DNA of 64,000 nucleotides from Gelatoporia subvermispora B (GCA_000320605.2 KB445814.1:248001-312000); one strand, 5' to 3'. Positions 23,636 through 36,173 are shown, counted from the stretch's first letter. Notes: a model not told the origin generated them from the letters alone. A program made the numbers and translations.

Positions 23636-26600
23636 ATGGCGCTGATCAGCGACCCCGGGTGCGCCGTCCTTACGAGTCCAAGCTATTTCTTCACCTCATG
23701 GCCGCTTTAGATATCTCATCCAGAGTCTGCGGCTCAACTATCTACGAAATGTCGACGATCCGTATGGACCGAGGCTTATCTCTCTGGATCCATCTTACCA
23801 CGCGAATCCATACACCGTTGCGTCGGGTCTCGCAGACGTCGAGCGATGGCCTGAGCTTGCGATGCCCATCAGTCCTGCACCAAGCGACGACGAGGGTGGC
23901 AAGGGGAGTCGTCCGACCCGAGGCTCGGCCTTTCCAGGCGCAACGGGCTTGAAGTATACCACAACGATAATGGGCCCCTCTCGTGCCGGGGCGATGGGCC
24001 TGCGCGTCTCCGGAAAGCGTGGCTCCATCTCCAGGAACTCGGTGCGAATATCGGTGCACTCAGAAGGCGAGATTGCAAAGTTAGAGGAGCAGAAAGAGTA
24101 CAAAAAGGAACCAGGAGCCCCGGCATCCTCGCTGCCAACACAGTCAGACGCACTCGTAGGAGACAACGAGAGCTCACGGGATATTGCATCGGGCGCTCCG
24201 TCCTCCGCCCCTGCGAAGGGGCAGGCGACTGCGACAGCAGCAGCAGCAACACCGCCGCACTTCATTCCGAAATTCAAGGGCGCTGCGGAGATGGAGGAGC
24301 GCAGACGGCTGCGTATGCTCGCCCGCGCAAATCGTGGTGCGCCTGGATTCAGGCCTCCGACGCAACCTGTCACCCTCAATCCGGAGATATCATCGTCGGA
24401 CGAAGAATCTCCTGACGAGGACGAGGTCATGCCTGAAGATGACGAGGACTTCGAAATCGTTGCGGAGGCAGACGACAGCCTGGATATTGACGCAGACGAG
24501 TTTGACCCGTATGTAACACTGGACTATCCTCGCATTCTGCCTAAACTCAACGCGGCCTGCTCCAGAGAGTTTGCCGCAGGTCGCAGCCTCGGGATGAACT
24601 CAGACTCTGACGGTGTCTCCATCCTCTCTGCGACGAATTCGGCGATGTCAACATCAAATTCATCTGCGCTGGGCAATTCGCTTCCCCATGGCAGCACGCG
24701 CATGGTGAGCCGGCTGAGTCCCGTGCGTGAGGGGAGACACAGCGAGGAGAAATACTCCGAGGCCATCCCCGAGCGACCAGAAGAGTCCGCACCCATTGAG
24801 TCGTTCTTCGAGATGGTCACGCCTCTACCGAAGTCGTCGCGCGGAGGCCGTGCGCGTGCGACGTCGGACGAGAAACACAAGGTCACGGAGCCTCCTGCAC
24901 CGTCGGTCCCGCTCACCCCTGCAGAGGACATGTTCTCGCGGCGCCCCGTACCCGCATTGCGCTCAGCAAAGTCCGCGCTGACCGCGCTGCTTGCGGAGAC
25001 GTCGAACGAGTCATCGAACCCGTTCACAGAGTTGTACAGCGCGATCTCGGGGCGCTCCGAGACAGAGAACATGTACGTGCGAGTGTTCTTCCCGCACGCG
25101 CGTGAGCCGGCGGGCAAGGCACTCGACCTCAAAGTGCGTAAGGATGCGACAGTCGAGGAGGTGCTTGGCTTTGCGCTGTATACGTACTGGGAGGAGAACT
25201 GGCTGCCGAAGCTGGATGAGGGCTTGCAAGGCGAGGATGACCCGAAATGGGCGACGAGATGCTCAGCGGTAGGCTGGGTACTCCGTATTGCTGAGGACGA
25301 TGGAGAAGTGGACGAAGATTTTCCACGTAAGTTCATCCGTCATCGTGACGCGTTATCGTCCCATGCGACACCGTCCCCTTGCAGCTCCGGATCGGACTGG
25401 GAAGATCTCAAAGTTCAATTTCGATGCTTATGCGGTCCTGGAGGCTACGACTTCTCAAGGTGAGCTTTCCAGACTTATGATTGCATCTTAACTAACCCCA
25501 CGCAGTCCAGCAGAACAAGGTCCTCGAGACCAAGATTCAGCGTCGCCTGTCTCGGATCGTCATCAAGAAGAAGAAATCTACAGGTCTTCTCAACACTGCA
25601 TCCAGCAACCTCGCACCTCCCGTGGACAACGTTCTTGGGCTTAGTCCAGCACTTGGCTCTCTGGGAAGCTCGCTTGGTCCCAGTTCTCTGGGCCCCTCCA
25701 GCAGCCAAGGACCGCCTATCTTCTTGCGGATACGCATCGCAGATACTGCAGACGCTGTGCACGTCTCCACGACGATCCCGGCGTATGTGTCATATATTCC
25801 TCTTATCAAATGGTTACTCATGTCCGACTACAGAACCAGTGGGACATACATGGCAGAAGTATTCGAGGCGGTGTGCCAGAAGCGGAAGTTGAACAATCCG
25901 ACGGACTATGCTCTCATCCTTGAGTCGAACGGGATGTACATCTTCATTCCACTAGACCGTACCACGAAGAGTCTGCAGGGCAAACGGGATTTGACACTCG
26001 TAAAGAAGAATATGCTCCAGATGTACGGCATTGAGATGACACAACGACCTGTGCGGACGACCGACCCGAACGGTAAGTCTGCTTCTCTCAATGCACAGTG
26101 CTTCGGCCGATCGTTGATGTGATTTAGCGTCCATTCTCAAGCGCAACTCGGAGGTACTCGAGCAGCAGCCATACAGCTCCGTGTTCGACTTCGCAAACTC
26201 CTACCGGGTACGCTTTGAACATTTTCGAGTGGGAAAAATGAGTATGCTCATTTGGGACCTCGGTCTACCAGAAATATACTGTATACCGCAAAATGCCCAT
26301 GCTTGTCACGCGCAGCGCCAGAACACTTGCCATTGACGGTGGCTATATTCATGTGCGTTTTCTTGCGGTCAAACTCTTGAGATTCAGCAGGCTGAGACAT
26401 CTTAGATCATCCCGACCTCGAACAAAGCCAAACATGTATTTGACAGCGGAAAGACATCATCGTACGACCTCAAGAGTGTCGTTGCGTGCCAGCAGTCGAG
26501 CAAGAACAGCGCAACGTTCAAGCTTATTGTGCGGTCGGACGAGAAGCGGATCAAGCGGTATGATTTCGAGGCCGAGAATGCGAAGCTCGCAAGTGAGTAT

Positions 26601-26741
26601 TACGTCCTTGCGGTTGATGTTGACGGATTTCTAAGCGTTTGTCGTACAGATGAGATCGTACAGACGATCAAGAGCATGAAGGTGGCAATCGAGCGTCCTG
26701 GGACAATCAAGAACTCCAGGCGAAGCAGACAAGTTACATAG
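23636..26741 (+). CDS. SIN1: TORC2 subunit SIN1 (AVO1/MIP1-type)
   Basis: SIN1 is the substrate-recruiting subunit of TOR complex 2 at the plasma membrane, linking TOR to AGC kinases. I read join(23636..23658,23711..25326,25385..25459,25506..25782,25834..26072,26128..26207,26272..26352,26406..26592,26650..26741), 889 aa. The N-terminus reads YLIQSLRLNYLRNVDDPYGP as in fungal Sin1. A long disordered, acidic part follows. The CRIM domain starts near residue 455 (ENMYVRVFFPHAREPAGKAL, VEEVLGFALYTYWEENWLP). A Ras-binding-like segment (TYMAEVFEAVCQKRKLNNPT, YALILESNGMYIFIPLDRT) and a C-terminal PH domain (KYTVYRKMPM, KHVFDSGKTSSYDLKSVVAC, ATFKLIVRSDEKRIKRYDFE) complete the usual order. Every junction keeps phase. 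Confidence 0.95.
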
Positions 26742-27237
26742 GTCTCGCGAGTTACAGGCTCGCAGGTGGGAGGCATTGGATTGGATTCTTGTTATTATTT
26801 GACGTGCAGCATGTAGCAATTTTGTATTCTACGAGTGATATACCATCATGACAGCGAGGGCCAGGCTTGTTATGGATACTGACGAGTGCGCAGCACGTTT
26901 AGCACATCAATGTATGTCTGCAACGGGACCTAATCTTTTCCGCTTTTGAGAATTCGGAAAGGTGGTTACATTATCTCCGCCAGCCTGCTCACAGCTGTTA
27001 TATTCCGTAGAGGCTCTAGCCTGGGGCCTGTTGTCTGGTAGCACTGTGAGGTGTCGGAACAGGGGTTTTATCGATATTGCTCGAAAGAAGTGATGATATG
27101 CACGTAGGTTCCGCGATGGGAGAGGTTCGTTGAGTGGCCACTGTAGTGATATACAGTCCTACCAACAAATGAGCTGGCCATAATTGACGCTGCACGTTGT
27201 GGAACCGGAAGGCGACGACGCTGCTGGTGGTATCCGT
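26742..27237. other. Intergenic spacer
   Basis: This is the 3' flank of SIN1. I see no supported gene. Confidence 0.45.
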
Positions 27238-27924
27238 TCACTCGGGACTAACCCACTGTCGTTCGTATGGGACGGGTTGTGGTGTGAGGAAAGATCCAGT
27301 GTGCACCGTGCATGAATGTGACAGTCTGCTCGTGTTGGTATGGGCCATTTTCGTGTGCAACTTTAGCGAACCCTCGGTCAAAGGTTGTGGATCCGATCGC
27401 TGTGACTCGGGATGGACAAGCGTATCCCAGTCCTCTGGTACATTGACATCGTCGCGAGCCTGGTCACGCAAGTGATGATCCAGGCGTTCCCCGGGAAACT
27501 CGGAATGCGACTGCAGTGCGTGTTCATCGTCAGGTACGGACAAGAGATCGCTAGTCGACGGCGCGCTGGCGATTACCACCCACGTATCTGGTGTTCCTGG
27601 TCGTTTCTGCGTCCCGCTCGCTCCGGATGCAAGTCTCCCCAGATCCGTCCACGTCTCACTCTCAGCCCGGTCGCATGCAAACTCGCTCGTGGTGGGTTCG
27701 CCGGGACCAGACATACGGAGATGAGGCCACAGGATGCGTACGCGCGTCTCCCAGCCAATACTGGTCCCGGAATGGTCTCCGCCTGTGTCGACAGAGGGTG
27801 AGAGCGAGGGCTGGTCCCGGTCGTTGGCGACGTCCCTGATTCCATCACGTGAAGGTGGTAGGTTGTGCGCCGCACGGAGGTACTTGATTGCATGAGGTTC
27901 TGCGGTTGTATGCTCGACCCGTGC
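27238..27924 (-). CDS. Unknown acidic Ser/Thr-rich protein, 5' end unresolved
   Basis: A single frame is open from about 27924 down to the stop at 27238, with the first internal Met at 27714. The translation is rich in D, E, S, T and P (for example GDHSGTSIGWETRVRILWPH, ESETWTDLGRLASGAS, VPEDWDTLVHPESQ) and reads like coding sequence. A likely acceptor lies just upstream of 27924 and a GTAAGT donor at 27995-28000 could feed it, but two frames compete there and I cannot fix the start. There is no domain I know. It could be a disordered adaptor or a fortuitous frame. Confidence 0.4.
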   Translation of the reverse strand, partial: ARVEHTTAEPHAIKYLRAAHNLPPSRDGIRDVANDRDQPSLSPSVDTGGDHSGTSIGWETRVRILWPHLRMSGPGEPTTSEFACDRAESETWTDLGRLASGASGTQKRPGTPDTWVVIASAPSTSDLLSVPDDEHALQSHSEFPGERLDHHLRDQARDDVNVPEDWDTLVHPESQRSDPQPLTEGSLKLHTKMAHTNTSRLSHSCTVHTGSFLTPQPVPYERQWVSPE

Positions 27925-28117
27925 CTTCGTTCATCCCAAATCAGAGCTCATTTCTTAGAACAGACCGGAGCTGAGGTGCCGCTTGAGAGAACGAACTTAC
28001 CATGTGGGGGGTATGCTCCAGGACGTCAATACACAGCCTGCTCGTCGAGATGCAGAGACGAAGGACTGCGGGACGTCTCCCAATGTGTAGATGATGTTGG
28101 CGAGTGATTCAGTATGC

Positions 28118-28742
28118 CTGCGCGGAGGATCCGGACAGTAAACGGTGTGGTCGTCTCAACCTAGATGCGGAAGACCCGTGGCATATGGGCCCCACCCACG
28201 CGACCTCCCGGCCATCCCAAGTATGCTTTAGGCTTTGATAGGACTTCACGTACCTCTGCCACGTGAAGGGCCTCTCCAGGTCTCGCCCACGTTACCAGTT
28301 GGGAGTGCTGATATCTATTTCAACGGAGGTCTAATGACCCCGGAGAATTCACCGAGCTGCCAGAGAACGTCGCAATGTGCATTACTCAGCCAAAATGTAG
28401 ATTCTGGGAGAGAAAAGGTGGCACTCTGTAGCGCCCATGTGACTGAAAGAGATGGCTGATTGCACTGAAGCACTGCAGTAGATGTTGAGAGGAAACCGGA
28501 CAGGCGTATAAATGAAAGCGGCTGAACTGGGATTGCACACTGCATATTCAAGCCACAGTTTTGCCCTCATTCTTCCGCGTAGCGCAAATCTTCCTTGAAA
28601 GGTGCCTATATTTGTGGGCACGTTTTTATATACCGCTGGTGGACTGAAAAACGAGCGAATATAGAGAAAGGTATGATACACTTCACTCAGATGAGCGCCT
28701 TTACAAATTTCGGAACGCAAAACATCACTCACCATTAACCCG
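28118..28742. other. Intergenic spacer
   Basis: Minus-strand frames at 28315-28551 and 28382-28774 overlap each other and have no motif. I see nothing supported. Confidence 0.4.
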
Positions 28743-29207
28743 CTATAGTGCTCTACAGATAACCTCGCCGCCAAGCCCCAGCTCTAGTGCCTCCCGTGCT
28801 TCCAGCCACTCATTCTCCTTCCCCGACGTCCGCACGACCGCGATCTCGCCCATGCGCAGCGGGCGGATCGTCTGCGCACGACGCCCCGAGCATATCCTCC
28901 GGAGTTCACCTGCGTCCATGAACACCGGCTTACTCGGCTTGCTCACGAGCGCCATCTCGCTGAGCACCGGCCGGTCGTCGCGGTACTTCAGGTCCGCCCA
29001 TATGCGCTGTTGGGCGTCGCCTGCTTGCAGAAATGCTTGCGGATCGGGCTCAGATATTGTACCGCGGGTCAAGGAGGAGATAAAACCGGCGCGCAGGAGG
29101 ATGGAGAGGATGCCGAGGTTCTGGATTGTGTGCGGGACGGAGATGCGCAGGTGGCGGGCGCGAAAAGCGTTTTGGACGTGCGAGCAGAGTGTGTGAGGGA
29201 GCACCAT
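28743..29207 (-). CDS. MRPS8: Mitochondrial ribosomal protein S8 (uS8m)
   Basis: uS8m is a protein of the small mitoribosomal subunit that binds the central domain of the SSU rRNA. The single exon gives 154 aa from the Met at 29207; the longer frame from 29255 lacks support. S8-like features are the N-terminal LCSHVQNAFRARHLRISVPH, NLGILSILLRAGFISSLTRG (the first S8 domain helix and strand), and a C-terminal domain containing GELRRICSGRRAQTIRPLRM, GEIAVVRTSGKENEWLEARE and GLGGEVICRA, the usual S8 end. Lack of introns is common for this gene in fungi. Function is well established by family. Confidence 0.88.
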   Translation of the reverse strand: MVLPHTLCSHVQNAFRARHLRISVPHTIQNLGILSILLRAGFISSLTRGTISEPDPQAFLQAGDAQQRIWADLKYRDDRPVLSEMALVSKPSKPVFMDAGELRRICSGRRAQTIRPLRMGEIAVVRTSGKENEWLEAREALELGLGGEVICRAL

Positions 29208-29611
29208 TTTACAGGGGTCTAATTTACACACGAAATGTTTAATGAAGAACAGCAAATGGAGTATGAACGGAGAACATACCGTGCTTGGCCGCGACGAACG
29301 AAAGCGTGGAAGAGGAAGGTGCCGTGACGAGCCATTCGTATCGTCACAGGCGTTATCTGTTACAAGTGACGTGACCCTCGGTCTATGCAGTGTGCCCAGG
29401 ATACAAGGTTAGGGTTTATCGAGGGGTATCCAGAGTCGCTTTAGCCATTCACACTGCACGGATGCTAGGAGAATTTATTTGAAATATTGTGCACAAAACA
29501 TGATATGAAGCAAAGTGCATAGAGCCATTATACATAGAGCAACACATTCAAGAGACCAAGCAAGGTGTCCGTAGATCGTCGCAGCAAAAGATTAGGGTCG
29601 TGCATTGAGCT
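29208..29611. other. Intergenic spacer
   Basis: The MRPS8 start lies at its left edge and the MATE stop at its right edge, so it probably holds the MRPS8 promoter and MATE 3' UTR. There is no gene. Confidence 0.45.
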
Positions 29612-32168
29612 TCAATTCAGCCCCTCTGGATCGCGAGTCGAATTTTTATGGTCGTGAGCCTCAGAGGCCAGCCGGTCTCGGACTTTCTTCACTTCGTAGT
29701 TCCAGTCGGTCCGAAGGCAGAGCCACACGCCGATGGCTGCACAGTAAACGAGCGAGACGGTGAGGCCGATCCAGAGACCGTACAGCTGCATGTTGCGCTT
29801 GAAGGTGAGCCAGAGGCCGAAGGGTATACCTATGACGTAGTACGCGCTGGAGGGTAAAGTGAACACAGCATGAGTCGTTGTGACAGCTAGGCGGAATGCA
29901 CCAGGCATTTTGACGTACCTCAGGTTGAGCAAAGCTCCGGTAAACTGAGCCGAAAGAATCAGAATCAAACGGAACTAGCCACATCAGGCGTAACATACCT
30001 GCTTTCCCCGCGCACGAAGGATGCCGGAAGCAATCGCAGCCAATCCATCAAATACTTGGAAAAGTGCGACAAGAGGGAGGATCGATGCAACAAGCGTCAC
30101 AACATCTGAAAGCGTTCCAGTTAGTTCCGCATCGCACTCAAAGATCCAGGCACGAACCTGGGTCATTGTTGAAGAGGTAGGCCCACGAATTTCGGAAGAC
30201 CATGAACATGGTGCTATTAACAGAAAGTTCGAATACGACCCTGCATCAAAGATGTATAGAATAACTTACCTCCAGACAAGGCCGATGACCAAAGCCATCA
30301 CGATAGACACCTGGGAAGCGATGCCCGCACGTTTGGCGTTTTCTTCGCCAAGTAAGTTGCCGATGCTGTAGAGGCAATAGTTGCGTTAGCCTCGCAATGG
30401 TGTGACTCAGGAAGAGAGGCATACCGGACGGATGTAGCTACGCTGAGCGCAAACGGCGCCTGGAAAGTCGTTGAAGCGGACACGAGCAAGACGGACTGCG
30501 TCGCGAGCGCTACGGGACCGAGCCTGAAAATTGCATGAGCACTGTTGATTCACTTCGTGTTGAGGTTTTACAGACATGCTAGCAGCGACTGGCAAAAAGT
30601 GCGCATGATAATCAATAGATGCACGAAATGTCCAGAATCTCGGACTTACGACCAATGAGCTCCCAAGACCACCATTCTGAAGCAGTCTGACCTGCGGAGC
30701 CGTTAGAATGCTTTAGACCGAAGTATGATACGTCCTACCAACTCCAGCAAGCCCGAGCTGTACAAGGACGCCTAGGCTTGTGAAGGATCTCTTCGAGAGC
30801 GGGTGCCATGCGGTATGTGGAACAAAAAACATGCCATAGATAACGGAGACAATTGAGATCAAGTTGAAGGAAATCGCGGTAGCGATAGGAGCCCCGATAA
30901 ATCCCAGCCGAATTGGTTCAGGGCCCCATACTATAGTAATAAGAATGAGCTGGGTGAGGGGATGAGAGGAGTATACGAACCCAGCAGGTAGTTCAAGATG
31001 GCGTTGATAGGGGCAATAGCAAAGATGACACGAGTTGGTACAGTGAATAGACCTAGAAGGTGCAGATGTTGTTTACTGAACCTTGAAGGAAACCCCGCGC
31101 ACACATACCCTGGGACTGGAAATAGCGGCTACGGAGATAATGTCAGACGCTGCAGTGAGCAGAGTGATGTAAACTCACCGAGAAATTGCGTTGAATGCAT
31201 ATGCGGGCAGGCCAATAGTAGAGTACTTCAGAAAGACAGCAGCGAGATGTGCAACTTCCGGTTCTTGGCCAAGGAGAAGCAGGATGCTCTCAGAGTTGAA
31301 CCAGATAAGGAAGATGGGCTACAAAAAATCAGACTACAGTACAAAAGTTTGTCGGTTGTACATACCACTAGCATAGCAGCCATGACGACGGCTTCGGAGA
31401 TGATAAGCTGAGACATCCCTGGAAACACTGCGTAACATACGTACCCATACGCTGTGACCATAGTCCAACGAGCTGTGGTTGTGGCGACGTCCATGCGCTA
31501 GGAAGCATTGTATCCAGCGTGCTCGCAAAGCCCTGGATAATACTGAAGCCAGAAACGCTCGCGGTCATGGAGCCAAGGGTCGAGGCTGCGAGAGCGTTGG
31601 TCGAGAGATGTCCGATGGACACAACGGACGCAATTACAAGGGAGTACTCAAGCACATGTGTTCTGTCGAAGATAATCTCTGTCTGAGTCGATGCATGCGA
31701 TGGAATAGAATTCAATACGACGCACCCGAACACAGGTAAGGTATACTTCGTGAGGATCTTGAGCTCTTCCCATCGCATGGGAGCCAGACGCTCCGGTTCT
31801 GCGGCGTCCTGCGCGTCGACTTCTTCCTCTATCCTGGGAACGAGCGGCGCGAGCAAGGGCGTGTTCTCCGTAGCAGACGGGGGCATCGGTCCCGAGCGAT
31901 AGCCAGACTTATCCGGTAGGGGGCCCATGGTCGGGTTGAAGGGAGTCACATAGGATGTCGGGAAGCTCCGCCTGCGCACTTTGGTGTGAGGAATAACTGG
32001 GGCGTCTGGGTCGTTCAAATCAGGTTCGCAATCCATTGTTCCACCCGCGGTGGCTTCTGGTTCCTGCTCTGCGAGAGTCATATCGTGGGCGGCAGCGTAG
32101 CGGGAGAGCAGGGCGTAGTCTGAGGGCAGCGAGGACGGCGTAGAATAATGTGGATATGTGTATGACAT
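29612..32168 (-). CDS. MATE-family multidrug/toxic compound efflux transporter
   Basis: MATE proteins are 12-TM secondary antiporters that export organic cations or xenobiotics using H+ or Na+ gradients. I resolved 15 exons: complement(join(29612..29846,29919..29944,29999..30105,30158..30213,30270..30365,30425..30523,30576..30588,30650..30691,30739..30930,30981..31052,31109..31128,31179..31318,31366..31418,31445..31662,31726..32168)), 603 aa, all in phase. The first about 145 residues are a polar tail. MATE blocks include EYSLVIASVVSIGHLSTNAL, GFASTLDTMLPSAWTSPQPQ (matching the conserved G-x-x-x-A-LDTLC-x-Q region), IWFNSESILLLLGQEPEVAH and RIGNLLGEENAKRAGIASQV, with GNLLGE typical of the family. 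Two exons are only 13 and 20 nt. Confidence 0.93.
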
Positions 32169-32405
32169 CGTGATGAATGTCTGCCGCAATTCAGCGTAAA
32201 GGTAGAAATACAGTAGGAACAAGAGACCTGTCTAACTCTTGGAGGCTTCGTACAAGCTTGTAGGCGAGCAGGTCAGAAGACTTTCTTCAAGAGGGTAAGA
32301 ACAAACTCTAACTGCTTTGATTGACGCTGAAACCTGATGTAGATTCAATTTCGGGGCTTAGACATAGGTAAGCAAATCCATACCAAAGTAATTTCGGAGT
32401 TGGAA

Positions 32406-34644
32406 ATGGAGGAAGAGCGCCTTGCGATTGTCATACCGCGCGAGTCGGGCGAGAGAACCGAAATCTCTTCTCTTGACCTTGCTCTAGCTATGGAGGACTC
32501 CGAACTTGAAGCTCCTCCTCTCCGGCCACCTCTGCAGAATACCTCGGCGCCGCGCGATGGCGAGCCCTCAGCGGGTGACCTCGAAAAAGTACTCAAGTGG
32601 CAGGAGGAACGGATAGCGCGGAAGCTGCGAGGGGAGTACGAGTCCGCCGTCCTCCATCTGGCAGAAGTTGTAAGTACGTCGCCTATGGAGGAGTTCCAGT
32701 TGATCTCATGCGGTCTGAATGAAGGTGAACAACAACCTCCACACACCTCTGCGGATTGCATCGGTGCGCGTCGAGGGCGCCGTGCACACGCGCGAGTCCT
32801 TCCTTGGCTACCTAGTGTCCCCATTCCTCCAGGAGGCCGCAACCGCGTCTGATTACAAGCATTCGACGCTGGGCTCCATCTTGCACACCACTAGGCACAT
32901 CGGCAGCTTGCTGCAGGAGACGGACATCTTCAAGGATGTCCACGCAAGACTCGAGACAAGCCGCGATCCGCTGGCGCGTGCGGGCGACATTGACGTGGTG
33001 TTCAAGACGCGCGAGAAGGGCAGGTTCTACCTCAGCACGAGCACGCAAGTGGGGAACAATGAGGGCGGTGCAGTGAGTAATCAACGTTCTGCGCTTTGGG
33101 GCGCCTTGTGCGGGATCTGTCAAGTGCTGCGACTGATGCCACCTGATGGTGGGATGGGAATGGCGCTGTCATATAATCTGCGAAGTTGTGCAGAGCCCAT
33201 GCACGTTCGTGCATGCGACTCGCTGCCGGATGCATGCTCGCGCCGGGAACTCTGCCAGCCATATTTTTACGTATAGGTGCAGAGAAGCGGACTTCAGCAC
33301 GCGGCAAAGATCAACACTTCTCGACTTCTCACTGTATGAACCTCCCTCGGGACACTTTATTGAGCACACCCACAGAGCGCGACATGTCGTGTGCGCAACG
33401 CGTTCGGCGGCGCAGAGACCTTCGAGGCAAACCTCTCGTTCGCAACGCAGACGCGCATGGCGTTCCAGGCGGCGCTATCCGCGCCTCTCACACGGGACCT
33501 CAAGACGCGCGGCGAGCTCGCGCTGTTCGGGCACGAGCGCGACAATTCAGCGTTTGCGAGTTGCGCGGAAGGCGTGCGTGGGCTCCGGGCTGTCCTCAGG
33601 GTGAGCTAGGTCAGCTCCTCTCTCCACTGCTACGCGGCGGGAATGAATCTCTCCTCTCTGTCTCTTGTGTGCTGCACTTTTAGACGGGCACGCTCGGCCA
33701 GGGCATGCACGAAGTCGCGTACGAGGCCGTCCTAAGACATATCAGCAACCTCGCGCCGTCAGCGTCGATCAGGTATGCGCCGCACGTATGGAGTGTCTGG
33801 TGCGTGCGGGAGGCTGACATGGTTGTAGCATCCGAGAGGCGGCGGGGCAGAACATCAAGTCAGCGGTATCGCACACCTGGGTGCGTGATACGCGCGACGA
33901 CCGACTTGTCGGCACTCGTGGGTCGTTCCTCAAGTTCTTCAACGAGCTTGCGGGCCTCGGTGGCGACGCGAGCCACTACAAGACCGAGGCGCAAGGACAA
34001 TTCTCGCGTGCGCTGTTTCCCGGCGTGGTATGTGGTAACATAGTTCGCTGGTGTCCTAGAGTCTACTGAGCCTGTCGACATGTAGACCGTCTCCTTCGCG
34101 GCACGGTCGGGCCTGTTGTGGAGCCTGGCACGCCCGGCGTTGTTCTCGGACAGGTTCCAGCTGGGCGGACCCGTGAATGTGCGGATGTTCCGCGCAAACG
34201 GCATGGGCCCTCATGACGGTCGTGAGTGGCTCGGACATATCCTCGAGATGAAGCATTGACAGCACCCTGCAGCCGACTCGCTTGGGGGTGACTTGTACTG
34301 GGCTGCAGGGCTCAGTCTGATATCCGACATACCTAAAAAACCGCACTGGCCTGTGAAGCTCCACTCGTGGGTGAACGTGGGACGACTAGACGCTCTGGAT
34401 AAATGTTTGTGGATTCCCTTGTCTTGACGAAGCACTCCTGCTGATCGTTCGGGATGTAGCAAAACCACTCTTAGACAGTGTGGCAGCAAGTATTGCGAAG
34501 CCGTCGATATCCGCGGGCGTCGGGCTGGTATATAAGCTCGAGCCAGTCCGTGTTGAACTGAACTTTGGCGTGCCACTTGTGGCTAGCAAGAGCGACGGCG
34601 TCAGGAAGGGCTTCCAAGTGGGAATTGGCTTAGACTTCCTGTGA
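32406..34644 (+). CDS. SAM50: SAM complex subunit SAM50 (Omp85 family)
   Basis: SAM50 is the mitochondrial outer-membrane beta-barrel insertase. I read join(32406..32669,32725..33072,33376..33600,33684..33772,33829..34027,34086..34221,34273..34404,34475..34644), 520 aa. An acidic N-terminal extension is followed by a single POTRA-like segment (LRIASVRVEGAVHTRESFLG), then the barrel: FKTREKGRFYLSTSTQVGNN, RVRNAFGGAETFEANLSFAT, SHTWVRDTRDDRLVGTRGSF, and the hallmark RFQLGGPVNVRMFRANGMGP (Omp85 L6 loop with R/GGP context). The end KGFQVGIGLDFL finishes in an aromatic-terminal beta signal. The intron at 33073-33375 is about 300 nt, unusually long for this window. Confidence 0.95.
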
Positions 34645-34730
34645 CCTGATAAACGTGTGAATTATCGCCTATTAATCGCTACTTGCGCTTTGAGCCTGAC
34701 AAGCAAGGTTCATAAAGCGGTGAAGCCACA

Positions 34731-35615
34731 ATGTACTGTGACGCTTGTGGCCTAGGCAGGACGGCACATAAAGGTCGCAGGTTCGCGAAGGTATCGTTCG
34801 TCTTTGCTCTAATCGGTCTCGTTCTCCTCATTACTACACGATGTGTTTCGAGCACTACCAAGCTGGTCTCTGGTCTGCGTGCGGTCACTGGGATGCGAAC
34901 ACTGTTACATACAACGGTCCGGAGTGGTGTCATATCAAACTGGAGGATGTGACCGCGCCTCCTACTTACTGCGGGCCACGCTACACGTGCCCCTCCTCGG
35001 ATGTTTTCCATCCGATCCATCTCCCTGGATTGTGCACTCCTTGTCTCGAGCAGGCCTGCAAACGCCAATTTTACTTCCAGAAGCTGCTGAGGCTTGTTGC
35101 AAACAACCGTGTACGTCTTCTCGAGTTGCGCATCGATCGTGAGGTGGTTGACATGTGTCAATTGGCAGCAATTGTCACTGCAGGTGAAAACCCAATATCC
35201 GACCAGAGACCTAGTATCCCAGTTTCGGACAAGAGACGATGACGCCATGCGGAGTCGGAGTCGGAGTCGCTCAACCGAGAAGAAAGAAGTCTCGACTGCC
35301 GACCTGTTCCTCATCTGCTCCGGGGCACACCACGCAGCTCGACAGAAAAGCATGATGACGGACAAGCCCACATCAGCCCGTGACCAGAGCCCAGTGTACG
35401 ACCCCATTGAAGCCCGCAGTATCAGCGTCACAGAGGACCCATCCAGACCCTCCGTATTCGACAGGCTTCGCAGGATCTCACGGCACCGGAAGGCTGAGAG
35501 CCTCAGCATCAGCGTCAAGGTCCCTGGCAGCCAGAACCTGCGCGGGCCGGCCACCAGCTCGCTGATCCCAGCTAAGAAGTCCGACAGGGAGAATTGGAGG
35601 GAGAGACGAAGATAA
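34731..35615 (+). CDS. Cys-rich, RS-rich protein of unknown function
   Basis: I read join(34731..34790,34853..35110,35184..35615), 249 aa. The N-terminal half has eight or more Cys and several His in paired spacing: YCDAC, SACGHWD, PEWCH, TYCGPRYTC and GLCTPCLEQACKRQ, which suggests a metal-binding fold. The C-terminal half is basic with an RSRSRSRS run and a tail RLRRISRHRKAES. Phase is kept at both joins. I do not recognise the family. The first exon is weakly supported, and a second acceptor at about 35170 is possible. A 339-aa frame on the opposite strand spans the whole locus but has no coding character. Confidence 0.55.
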
Positions 35616-36173
35616 GCCGGGAAATGGTTGAAGGCCTCGTTTAGCGTGTTGATACATATCAGCTCTGGTGTTGTGGGGGGATCGTCGCTCGCAGCCAAGC
35701 CTTTGATGGACAGTTCTTGGACGCGTCTACAGATCGAAAATAGATGATCGTAATGTAATATGTATATGCTCGCGTGACCGCGGCAAATGCTCGTTGGTGG
35801 CGCGCGCTATCGTCTTTGAACGAACAGTTGGCTTCAGACTCAACTTGAGTGTCTCAATGTTGCCGGCGGCGGAGACACATCCAATACTTTTCCTGTTGTG
35901 CCGAATTGCGGCCAAAATCCTGATATTTATATCTTCAGATACCGAATTTGAGCAATTGTTCCCGCAGCACCGCTGTTAGCACTGATACCAACCGTCCAGA
36001 ACGGCTTATCATGGCTTCCTGGAAGCCGCGTACGAACGCCCTCCACAAGGAGCACCTGCTCCTCCGCTCGCTATCTTCGCTCCATTAGATAGTCATGGCG
36101 GCTGCAAAAGCATCTGACGTGGAATTCGTGTGTCCTACCCAAGCCCCCTCCCACCCCCGAGTTACTGCGCGCA
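35616..36173. other. Intergenic spacer
   Basis: Presumed promoter of the oligopeptide transporter. No gene supported. Confidence 0.45.

Noticed and set aside
24524..25336. 270-aa open frame on the minus strand
   Set aside because: It lies entirely within the SIN1 coding exon, whose plus-strand translation is clearly conserved.
34679..35698. 339-aa open frame on the minus strand
   Set aside because: It mirrors the spliced plus-strand Cys/RS-rich gene, has no motif and an unnatural composition; treated as an antisense shadow.
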